This document shows positions 55,029 to 64,000 of a stretch of DNA of 64,000 bases, one piece after another. Position 1 is the stretch's first letter; each line of letters opens with the position of its first letter. The translations under genes were made by a program, and so were the position numbers. The notes beneath the pieces are model-generated. The model was not told the origin of the DNA and made no database searches. It worked only from the letters and a program-made list of their open reading frames with translations. Source of the stretch: Hygrocybe punicea (taxonomy: Eukaryota; Basidiomycota; Agaricomycetes; Agaricales; Hygrophoraceae); NCBI GenBank assembly GCA_963556145.1, contig OY744464.1, positions 7,291,508 to 7,355,507 on the forward strand, given 5' to 3'.

Positions 55029-57607
55029 GAAGTGGAAATGTACATCAATGTGTTTAGTTCACACATGATGGTGATGTTCTTTGGATAGGGTGATTGTGGA
55101 TTGATTATCAGAGAAAAGAGTGGTCGGGGTGGTCACGGCTTCAAAGAGTTGAGACAAGAGGGAGCGCAGCCAAAGGGCCCCCTTTGCTGCATTCATTGCT
55201 GCTATGTATTCACTCTTGGTCGTTGATAATAAAACAATTTCTTGCCTCTTGCAGCTCCAGGAAATGGCTCCCCTATCAAGGATGAAAATGTAACCATTTA
55301 CTGCATGTTGATCTTTGGTCATGCTGCTGTCAGCATCAGCATATCCTACAAGTCCACTTTGTGTGCTGCCATATGACAGCCAAAGGTTTCTAGTCCCAGC
55401 TAGATATCGGAAGACCTGTTTAGCCACATCCCAGTGAGCGGGGCCTGGATTCTTGGAAAATCCCAAAAGCGTTGTGATGGCGAACACAATATCAGGCTGA
55501 GTACCAAGGCATGCCCACATAAGTGATCCAAATAAGCGATCCAATGGCCTCAAGATATGGTACATCTCGCATTATGACAAATTCCTTTGCAGTTGTTGTC
55601 GATTGAGTGGTGGTGAGCTTTGGATTTGTCTCCATTGGTTTTGAAACTGGTTTGCAGTCCTCGAGGTTGAAGCGTCATAAAATTGAATCTATGTAAGACT
55701 GTTGTGACAAGTGGATGGTTCTGGCTTCCCGATCCCGACGAATTTCTATCCTGAGCAACCAGTGAAGTTCACCCAGGTCGCTTATCTCTACCAACCTACG
55801 AATACTGGCTTTCACGTCATCGATGAGTTGGAGTGTTGTGGCTGCAATAGTGTAGTCGTCAACATGTACAGCAATGATTTTAAGTTTGTCATCTCCTCTG
55901 TATATGAATATGGCTTGATCCACTTTGCAATAACAGAATCCGAGGTTTTTGACAAGGATGAAAACCAATTTCTGGTACCATCGGTGACCACTTCACTTGA
56001 GGCCATACAGAGTTTTGTTGAGGCGGCAAACCTTTCCAACAGAGTTGGGGGCATGGTAACCAGGGGGCTGTTTCATATATACCACCTCATTTTCGGTTAG
56101 GTCACCATTCAGGTATGCACCTCTGATGTTGATCTGGTGCATCTCCAAATTTAACTTCACTCCCAAGGCCAGGATGGTGCAAATGGAGGCAAACTTTGTG
56201 ACGGGTGCATACGTGTCAAGGTCATTGATGCCAGGGATTTGTGAAAAACCTTGAGCTACCAGGTGAGCTTTGTGCCTGACAACAACGCTGGCGGCATCCT
56301 TCTTGGCATGAAACACCCATTTCGATCCAACCACATTCGCAGCTTCAGGTTTATCAATCAGATCCAAAGTCCCAGCTTTATGGAGAGTGTTGAGTTCCTC
56401 ATGTATTTCTTTTTCCCATAATAGCCAGTCTGGTCGACGTTTCACCTCATTTAGGGTGCGCGGTTCAATGGCCTCAGCATCCACTGTTTCAAGTGCTAGT
56501 AGGTATTCATCTATGTTCTCATCTGTAGCCGACATTGTCCACTCTTCATCGGTTTCTACGTGGTCACTGGCAGGTTCAGAGTTAGAAGTTTGAAGTTGCA
56601 TGCCAGTGGTTACAATAGGGTCGGCAGGCTTATTGGAGGTGCATCCTTCACCAGTATTGAGGTCTATGACTCGCTGACTAGGTCTTTTAACTCTCCTGGA
56701 ACCTTCGGGTCAAATGTTCCTGGGATTGACTTCATCATTCCAACATCTTGGAAGGATGGGAGGCTGATTCACAGGCAGTGCTGGTGGTGCTATGTCCAGT
56801 GGGTCAGACGCCAGAGGTACATCTTGTTCCCCCAACACAGACAGGGCTGTCTGCTGACCCTGATTCGATGTAGCTGATTTGGTGGCTGTTCAAAGGTCCA
56901 GTTCTCCCCCTCAATGCGGTCTATGGGTTCCTGATTATTTCTGGTATAGATGTTGTGCTTGAAAGTGACAGTCCTCGACCAGGGCCAGTAGATGCATGCG
57001 CCTTTGCTGTTTTCATTCATACCAACCCAGTGTCCCTTGCACACATGGTTTCCCAGCTTTTTGCCCTTCTCAACTCTAACCCACACTTTTTCCCCCCACT
57101 CACAAATCTGAGCAATGTTCGGCTTGTTCCCGGTGGCAGCCTGGAGAGGCATCATATCATTGAGTGCCCTGGTAGGTGTTCAGTTCATTAGCCAGATGGC
57201 GTGATGGGCAGCTTCGCCCCACAGAGTCCTAGGGAGTCCTCTCATGTGGAGCATAGCACAAACACGCTCTATGATGGTACAATTGAATCACTCAGAGACT
57301 CCAGTGTGTTGAGGGGTGTCATGGACATTCAGCTTTTGGTGAGTGCCATTTTTCAGTAAGTGGGCAGTAAAAGTCTTGCCAGTGTACTCTCCCCCTCTAT
57401 CAGTGTTCAGAGCCATGATGCTCTCACCAAATTGCCTCTGGAGTCAAGCTTCGAAGTCTGTATAGGCTCAGAAGGCTTCGCCTTTGTTATGCAATAGGGT
57501 GATATGCGCAAGACGGGTCTTGTCATCAATGAAACTGACATAATACTGGTGGCCTCGAATGGTAGGAACAGGGGCTGGTCCCCAGACGTTGTCATGATCC
57601 AAAAAGG
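55029..57607 (-). pseudogene. Copia pol (integrase, RT, RNase H), 5'-truncated
   Basis: From the right: integrase core VWGPAPVPTIRG, YYVSFIDDKTRLA (Asp), ALNTDRGGEYTGK (Asp), GVSE; then RT with WVFHAKKDAASVVVRHKAHL, HQINIRGAYLNGDL, IIAVHVDDYTIAA, GSLMWACLGTQPDIVFAITT; RNase H GLVGYADADSS and TTKSEYIAAMNAAKGALWLR. Stops TGA occur where Arg is expected (SIL-stop-RFN at 55675, HHHV-stop-TKHID at 55059, GVSE-stop, WLMN-stop-TPTRAL). Coding similarity ends near 57607, so gag, protease and the 5' LTR are lost. The Ty3 element splits the C-terminus. Confidence 0.9.
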
Positions 57608-58963
57608 ATTTGGATCAAAAACATAGCAGTATGCTGTCACTAGTCAAAATCCCTACAGCACACACAATGTTACAAGGACCATTCATACTGAAGCACCCCT
57701 ATCTGCATATGGAGTAGAGAGGAATACCCTTATCTGCACATAGGACACTCAGGAAATCCTTATCTGCACATAGGACATACATGAAACCCTTATCTATACA
57801 AGGGACATGCAAGGAAATCCTTATCTACAGAAGGGATATACAAGAAAACCCTTATCTCTGCAGAGGATATGAAGGAATACCCTTATCTTAACTGATAAGG
57901 CCCCCAAAACATCTTATCAGAGGCCAAAGAAGCACAAGAAGCACAGCCACATCCATATCTCCAATCATAGAGATAACACATGCCACCCATCATTCCCTGA
58001 TCAAGAAGCACATCACATTTCACATCAATTGATCAAATACAGCCCTGCCTTGATCTTATCTTATTCTTAACTGATAAGGATACACACATGGCATGGCATC
58101 AATTGATCAAGAAGCACAGCCTCAGGAAGATGATTCTAGAAGCATAGCCTGGCACAGCCCTTGCCTTTGATTCACGCACCCAAGATTAGATCAGCAAAAT
58201 GACTCACTCCCATCAAATGTGACTCATTGGTCTATCCATGACAAATTATGACCCTTATGACATATTCATGACCCCCCCATGACTCATTATGACCACCCAT
58301 GACTCATTATGACTATTTCTGACTCATTATACCCCCTCCTTTGATTATAGTACTTATGTGACTCATTAATTGACTCTGTATGAGTCACAAACCCATGCCT
58401 TCCTTTCTTATGATTCCTTATGAGTCATAACCCCCCCAGGCCCTTCATTATTATGACTCCTTATGAGTCATAAACCTATGCCTCTCCCTTATATGACTCC
58501 CTATGAGTCATAACCTATGCTCTCCATTTCATATATCTTTCTATGACTCAGAATGACTCCTGCTGTAGAATAGGTATATATAGAGCCCAGTTTCTGCTGG
58601 AGATGGCCCAGTCACCTAATCTGACAGGCCCAGTCATAGGACAGTCCCTCTCCCAGATTCTGATTCACCCCTCTGTATTTGTTTGTATTACCTACTTTGG
58701 TAGTAGCTAGTATTGCAAATACCAATTGCAGTTCAGGTCATCATTCATTTGTCTAAGGACTATCAATCTCAGATATATTGCTATTCTCTTATTACTTGTT
58801 TGATACATATTCTTTGTGTTCTGTCATGTAGTACAGTCACATTCATCTTCTTTCAAGTTCTATTGGTCATCACCAAAGATATCCCAGTACTTTATTCTGC
58901 ACTAGTAGCCAATGTGCATTTGAAGCTTTGGAATAAAGTCCGATATCTTGATCATCAATCCTA
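57608..58963. other. Non-coding LTR-like sequence with short repeats
   Basis: No gene. Two families of short imperfect repeats: CCTTATCTnCAnAnAGGAnA (57690-57900) and TATGACTCATTATGACC (58220-58560). A TATA-like GGTATATATAGAGCCC lies at 58572-58587, followed by a pyrimidine-rich stretch. The composition and a TG start near 57668 suggest an LTR, but I could not fix both ends or find a second copy, so this is tentative. Confidence 0.4.
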
Positions 58964-59307
58964 AGATAGGCCTCATTCATATACGACCATATGTGACATT
59001 TCGTGACAAATCATGTGTTCTCAGCCATTTCGAAACAAATGTGACATTTTGATTGAGAATATAGCCTTGTTTGTAGGCATAGATCAAACTTGCTTTTGCA
59101 TCTCCTCATTACACAGGTCAAAAATAAAAATTCTGCTTCCTGGGAGTTGTTTGGGATACAATTATGTGTGGTTCTCAGGAGCCAGAAATTTTATTTTTGA
59201 AATGTGGATGGAGGAGATAGGCATTTGGTGAGTTAAACTGTGTTTTACCTGCCAAGCGTGACAATTTTCATCACATGACATTAGTCGTATTTGAATGAGG
59301 CCTATCT
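58964..59307. mobile_element. 344-bp MITE with TA duplication
   Basis: Ends AGATAGGCCTCATTCA and its near complement TGAATGAGGCCTATCT, flanked by TA (58962-58963 and 59308-59309). The TIR extends for about 25 bp with one mismatch. No coding sequence. Type most like a Tc1/mariner MITE. Confidence 0.8.
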
Positions 59308-59715
59308 TACTTGCCTATTGTTACGAGTCCCTATAAGGGAATCGTTCTATACGGTGGATTCTCAAACTCAGGGTCAGACTCTAATTTGCCAAGCCATGGG
59401 AACAATTTTGAAGCCCTGGGAATAATTATGAAACCGTGTGACTGGGCGGAGTTGAGTGTGAGAATTTGTTGTCCCAATCAGCAAGAACAATAAGGCAGCC
59501 GGATCACAGCAGCCAATTTGGAAATGGGTAGTGTTATATCATGTTGGTATTGCAATTGCAATTGGTTTCTGATCATGATCACATGCATTCATAATGCAAT
59601 GTGCCGTGTATGAATGAACAATATGTCAGTGGTATCTGTCATGTAGCCACATCTACTGTGTGTAATAGAATTGTTGATAATGAAATGAGGTCAAACAGTG
59701 CCCATTGTACACTTG
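59308..59715. other. Spacer, nothing recognised
   Basis: Non-coding; no repeat or gene that I recognise. Confidence 0.4.
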
Positions 59716-60600
59716 TCACACAGGTCCAAATGTGTGCGGTGAGTGTTTGGTAGGTGTCCCAGCTTTAATCTGGCGCAGTTGTTTGCACAAACATCTGTAC
59801 GGTGTATTGGTGGACATGTTCAGTGCATGTAAGTAAACCAGTGTGACCGGATATATGACATCGAACACATCGAACATGTTCAGTGTGTTCTGTGGACATG
59901 TTCGGTGCATGTCAGTAAACTAGTATGACCAGATATATGACACCGAACACATCGAACATGTTCGGTGCAGGTCAGTGAACTGGTATGACCAGATATACTA
60001 CACTGAACACATCGAACATGTTCGGTGTGTTTGGTGGACATGTTCGGTGCATGTCAGTAAACTAGAATGACCAGATATACGACACCGAACACATCGAACA
60101 TGTTCGGTGTGTTCGGTGGACATGTTCAGTGCAGGTCAGTAAACTGATATACTACACCGAACACATCGAACATGTTCGGTGTGTTCGGTGAAGATGTTCG
60201 GTGCATGTCAGTAAACTGGTATGACCAGATATACTACACCGAACACATCGAACATGTTCGGTGTGTTTGGTGGACATGTTCGGTGTGTTCGGTGGACATG
60301 TTCGGTGCAGGTCAGTAAACTGGTATGACCAGATATACTACACCGAACAGATCGAACATGTTCGGTGTGTGCGGTGAAGATGTTCGGTGCATGTCAGTAA
60401 ACTGGTATGACCAGATATACGACACCAAACACATCGAACATGTTGAACCGGTGTGTTCGGTTGACATGTTCGGTGGATGTTGGTAAGCCAATATGACTAG
60501 GTATACTACACCAAACACATCCGGTGTGTTTGGTGTACATGTTTGGTGGATGTCCATCGACCGGTATGACTAGGTATACTACACCAAACACATCCACCAA
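59716..60600. repeat. Palindromic minisatellite, about 82-bp units
   Basis: Eight or more imperfect units. The core of each is a near-perfect 36-bp palindrome, CACCGAACACATCGAACA joined to TGTTCGGTGTGTTCGGTG (centre ACATGT), followed by GTCAGTAAACTGGTATGACC and AGATATAC. Units vary from about 58 to 105 bp by loss or doubling of GTTCGGTGGACAT segments. Frames through it are artefacts. Confidence 0.9.
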
Positions 60601-61383
60601 ACACACCAAAGATGCCACAGCCTGCATGTGGGGCATTCCCCTTGTACAAATAGTCATATGAACAATGTATTCGATGTGTCTGTAGTGTAGCTACATGTAC
60701 AATGTGTACTAGAATTAATATCAATGCAAGCATTGACTACTTGTCGAACAGGTCCAAAGTGTTCGGTATGTTCGGTAAGGTGTTCGGTTGATGTCCCAGC
60801 CTTCATCTGTGGCATTTCCCTTGCACAAATTGTTGTACGAACAACGTATTTGATGTATCTGTTGTGTAGCTACATGTACAATGTGTATTAGAATTATCAT
60901 TAAGGCAAACATTGACTACTCGTTGAAGAGGTCCAAAGTGTTCGGTATGTTCGGTAAGGTGTTCGGTTGATGTCCCAGCCTTCATCTGTGGCATTTCCCT
61001 TGCACAAATTGTTGTACGAACAACGTATTCGATGTATCTGTAGTGTACCTACCAGTACAATGTGTATTAGAATTAATATTAATGCAAGCATTGACTACTT
61101 GCAAAGTGTTCGGTATGTTCAGTAAGGTGTTCGGTTGATGTCCCAGCCTTCATCTGTGGCATTTCCCTTGCACAAATTGTTGTACGAACAACGTATTTGA
61201 TGTATCTGTTGTGTAGCTACATGTACAATGTGTATTAGAATTATCATTAAGGCAAACATTGACTACTCGTTGTACAGGTCGAAAGTGTTCAGTCAGTGTT
61301 CAGTAGATGTCCCAGCCTTTTTCTGATGCATTCCCCTTCCACCCACAATTGTACACACATTATATCAGATGTGTCTGTGTTGC
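60601..61383. repeat. Tandem repeat, about 170-180-bp units
   Basis: At least three full units beginning AAAGTGTTCGGTATGTTC (near 60757, 60936 and 61098) and a partial one at 61276, each with GATGTCCCAGCCTTCATC and GTTGTACGAACAACGTAT. A related degenerate unit precedes the 82-bp array at 59716. GTTCGG motifs link both arrays, suggesting one evolved from the other. Confidence 0.85.
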
Positions 61384-61386
61384 AGT

Positions 61387-61759
61387 CACTGGATGCAAGC
61401 CATAATATTTCTAATAAAAATATCTTGAAATTGCCTGGAAATTAATCCATATTATTTTAACATGTCATTTGCAGAGAACATTTACATATTTAGTGCATAT
61501 TTTTTGTACATTTCTGAGATAGGTATCATAAAGATATGATAAACATTATAAGAAAACCAAGATGTTTAAAGACTATGAAATTGTATTTCTTTTAAGATAG
61601 CACTCAAGATACCTTTATGATCACTTCCTTTAAAAGGAACTGACATTATTTAGAAGGTTTTTAAATCTTTTCTCACAATGTTGTATTAAAGTAACATGGA
61701 TTAATTTCCAGATAACTTCAAGATATTTTGAGTTGAAATACTATGGCTTGCATCCAGTG
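61387..61759. mobile_element. 373-bp MITE, CACTG termini, 3-bp duplication
   Basis: Ends CACTGGATGCAAGCCATA and its complement, with a 3-bp duplication AGT (61384-61386 and 61760-61762). The inverted repeats continue imperfectly for about 75 bp. The CACTG terminus and 3-bp duplication fit a CACTA-like non-autonomous element. AT-rich interior, no gene. Confidence 0.82.
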
Positions 61760-61762
61760 AGT

Positions 61763-62963
61763 CATATATAATATGCACATTGAAATCGTTCCCAATGCAA
61801 GTAGTGATTTCTTGTCAAAGAGGTATAATACAATGTTCCACCTTCAACCCTCGGCAATCCCATTGTAGACATAATAGTATGACCTGTATATTGGATGGGT
61901 CTGTACAAGTGCTACATATCCTTGCAATGCACCTCATACTTAATACATTATTAGTGCTGGTAAAACAGGCTGAATGGATTTCAGTAAATCATTGGGCCAG
62001 TGTCCCAGACACAGTATGCAGCATTGCAGTGCAACAGACACTGTCTGTTCCATAAATTCCATTCGTGCATGTCACACCTATCTTCATCATGTGTGCTGGA
62101 ATTGGTTCAGGTGTTCAACACTGATCAAACTGTTACACAAGAACATTGTGTCACCAACTTCACAGCTTCATGAATCGGAAGCATTGCTAGTGCACAAGCT
62201 GAACCAGTCATCTTGTTGATTCTGGTATCATCAAACCCAGTGATCTTATCAAAGTGGTTCCAATACAAGTGCAGTTGGTGTCATTGTACATGTGTTTATT
62301 TCTACCATACTCACAGGAGGTCATTCTTGACCCGACAAATAATTCAGATACTTAGAGTTTCTGGATATACTTACTATGTATTCTGTAAAACTTTCACAGA
62401 GTAACTATGACTACTGATAGAGTAGTAAATTAGTTGTATATATGCCAGCATGAACACTGCAAACTTGATATGAAAGATGCCAATTTGGGATCTGATATTG
62501 CATTATGACAAATTGGAAGGAACAGGGTATAATCAATTATGAAAGCTATATCATTGTAGTATGGTATCTGAATGGTATCTGAATGGCATCAGTATGTAAT
62601 AATAAAGGAAATATTAATAACTTTGCAAATATTGATTATCATAGCAGCATCATAATACTGTATGATTTGTATCCACTTATTCTCTCATTACTAAAAAGGG
62701 ACGAGTAACCTGCCATGCAAAGCAATGGCCCACACCCCACTAGTTCAGTTCATTCATTATGTACATAGTATTTTGTCACACCTCCCTTTGTTTGACATCT
62801 ACTGTTACACTCACCCATTGCCCATTGTCTATTGCCCATTGTCCATCATCTATCACTCATCTCTGTTGTACCCCTGCTCATTGTATACTTGCTACTTGTA
62901 TACTTGACTGTTGTACACTCATTCATCTTACACAATTGCATTCCATCCAGCAGTGATCAGGCA
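61763..62963. other. Non-coding stretch upstream of the Harbinger remnant
   Basis: No recognised gene. A CCCATTGCCCATTGTCTATT-type repeat lies at 62815-62850. The upstream part of a Harbinger transposase would be expected here but is not recognisable, so the element is truncated or spliced beyond recognition. Confidence 0.4.
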
Positions 62964-63626
62964 ACATCCCATAATCGCAAAGAATTTCTTTCACAGAACT
63001 GCTTGATGGCATGCACATTCGACATGCATTTCCTTTACATGCTTAGTGGTTGGGATGGGTCAACAGCTGATGCTGCAGTCTACAATGACACTCGCAATCA
63101 CAACTTCTGAATCTCCTGTGGCAAATATTATCTCACAGATACAGGGTTTGCCCTCATACCACAGCTGTTAATTTCCTACCACAGTGAATGCTATCACCTT
63201 GACAAATGGTGATGTGGAGATTGAGCACCCAGAAACAAAGAAGAACTGTTTAACCTACACCATTCGTCAGCCTGCAACATTGTGAAACGAATCTTTGGTG
63301 TCCTCAAATGTCATTTCCGGATTCTTCTTCTACCTACTGAATACAGCATGAAAGTCCAAGCTTGCATTCCACCAGCCCTCTCTGCCATCTATAATTTCAT
63401 CCACCAATATGACCCCTTTGACAAAGACCTTGACAAAGATGTCCCAGAGGACATACTTGATGCCAATATTGATCCAGATATGTATGGTAAACTGGTGGAA
63501 GCTTTACCAACCCATGCAGTTCATGAAGCTAGCCACGACATGCGAGACACCATTGCAGAAATGATGTGGGCTGACTACAATAAATACATTCAAGAAAGGG
63601 ATGTGAGGATAGCAGTGGCTGTATAA
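62964..63626 (+). pseudogene. PIF/Harbinger transposase, C-terminal part
   Basis: One frame encodes HNRKEFLSQNCLMACTFDMH, LSGWDGSTADAAVYND (catalytic Asp region), GKYYLTDTGFALIPQLL, APRNKEELFNLHHSS, CNIVKRIFGVLKCHFRILLL and PPALSAIYNFIHQYDP, then an acidic tail to 63626. This is the DDE_Tnp_4/HARBI1 type, in which GWDGSxxD and RHxxAR..ERxFG are conserved. Three TGA codons (NF-stop-I, KW-stop-CGD-stop-AP) and LHHSSACN for LRHSSARN and LKCHF for LKRRF all follow from CpG decay of Arg codons. The N-terminal half is missing. Confidence 0.85.
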
Positions 63627-63711
63627 TTTTTTTTCCATGTACATACTATACTTTCCTGTCATGTACAATATTTCCTGTTCTGAATCCATGGTTCACAGAC
63701 GACTCGTAATT

Positions 63712-64000
63712 TCATGAAAAGGTAGTACATAAACAATAGAAATACATGGTACATTGGTGAAAAATGGTGGCAGGGTAAAAGAATTTCTGTGGCACATTGC
63801 TTGGTGTAAAGTCAGGTATGCAGCGCCCAGCCTTCTCAAGCTCCCTCTTGAGCCAGTGCCAGTGCAGGCTGTCCCTTTTGATAAGTTGCCGCTTGCATGA
63901 CATTCTGATCAAATAAATCAAATGCAGCAATCATGGAGTCATCGTCAAGGTAGTCATCCTTCATCTGGACTAAATCTCGTGCCAACCTCCTCATTTCCGC
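63712..64000 (-). pseudogene. MYB/SANT-like partner protein of Harbinger, C-terminal part
   Basis: Minus strand from the window edge: MRRLARDLVQMKDDYLDDDS, MIAAFDLFDQNVMQAATY, then a +1 shift to KRDSLHWHWLKRELEKAGRC. PIF/Harbinger elements usually carry a second, MYB-like DNA-binding protein; this C-terminal pattern resembles those of mushroom elements. It converges on the transposase, as expected. The N-terminus lies beyond the window, and the frameshift shows decay. Confidence 0.55.

Noticed and set aside
57668..58730. A defined solo LTR
   Set aside because: Composition and a TATA-like motif are suggestive, but neither end nor a target duplication could be fixed, so it is listed only as non-coding LTR-like sequence.
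59716..61383. CRISPR array
   Set aside because: Repeats are tandem without unique spacers, the unit is palindromic and variable, and the organism is a fungus.
7691..63626. Selenocysteine or reassigned UGA decoding
   Set aside because: The TGA codons occur mainly in decayed mobile genes at Arg positions, and the same CpG pattern appears in non-coding LTRs; mutation explains both.
1..64000. tRNA or rRNA genes
   Set aside because: No segment with tRNA-like arms or rRNA-like conserved sequence was recognised; primer-binding-site motifs are complements of tRNA ends, not genes.

Overview
The window looks like a transposable-element (TE) island of a basidiomycete, most probably an agaricomycete mushroom. 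Evidence: introns of about 50-60 bp, two-gene hAT elements, a Plavaka-type (CACTA-like) transposase, a TET/JBP-type 2-oxoglutarate oxygenase, a DUF6532-type protein, chromodomain Ty3 and Ty1/copia elements, tyrosine-recombinase (YR) retroelements and a PIF/Harbinger remnant. Only two stretches look like ordinary host genes: a DUF4436-like membrane protein (37593-38741, minus) and an HNH-like protein (39213-40674, plus), divergently arranged.

Left block (1-34676). The oldest layer seems to be a YR retroelement whose reverse transcriptase (RT) frame is cut into pieces (11768-11850, 16885-16899, 32649 onward) and ends in RNase H and tyrosine recombinase ORFs (to 34337). Inserted around or into it are: hAT copy 1 (1699-11759, 8-bp TSD GCCAGAGG), which itself holds an inverted LTR pair around an assembly gap, a hAT MITE carrying a second MITE (5000-7490, 6157-7403) and a TA-flanked element (7878-9101); a second hAT family (11851 to about 16880) with a solo LTR; and a non-autonomous LTR element (16900-32648) with a proline-rich gag-like ORF. 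That LTR element is split by a solo LTR (with a CAG-rich MITE inside) and by an 11.2-kb terminal-inverted-repeat (TIR) element at 21196-32368. The last carries a Plavaka transposase, a kinase-like gene, a gene of unknown function, a TET/JBP gene and a DUF6532 gene: a composite transposon with epigenetic cargo.

Middle block (34677-41016). A Ngaro/PAT-like YR element on the minus strand shows the split-direct-repeat layout A1-ORFs-B1-A2-B2 with RT deleted, followed by the two host-like genes.

Right block (41017-64000). A 5'-truncated copia element was entered by a Ty3 chromovirus (41520-55023, TSD CAGAT), which was entered by hAT copy 3 (46938-52951, TSD GGTCTGCA) and by a 372-bp MITE (53701-54072, TSD GATATAAA). 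The second gene of hAT copy 3 contains a captured piece of the largest RNA polymerase II subunit (RPB1), including C-terminal heptad repeats. The right end holds palindromic minisatellites, two MITEs and a decayed Harbinger transposase with a MYB-like partner.

One process marks almost every element: C-to-T decay at CpG. At least 20 premature stops are TGA where the conserved residue is Arg (CGA), and all substitutions between the two Ty3 LTRs fall on CpG sites. This is the footprint expected of cytosine-methylated repeats, in a window that also carries a (broken) candidate methylcytosine oxidase gene.
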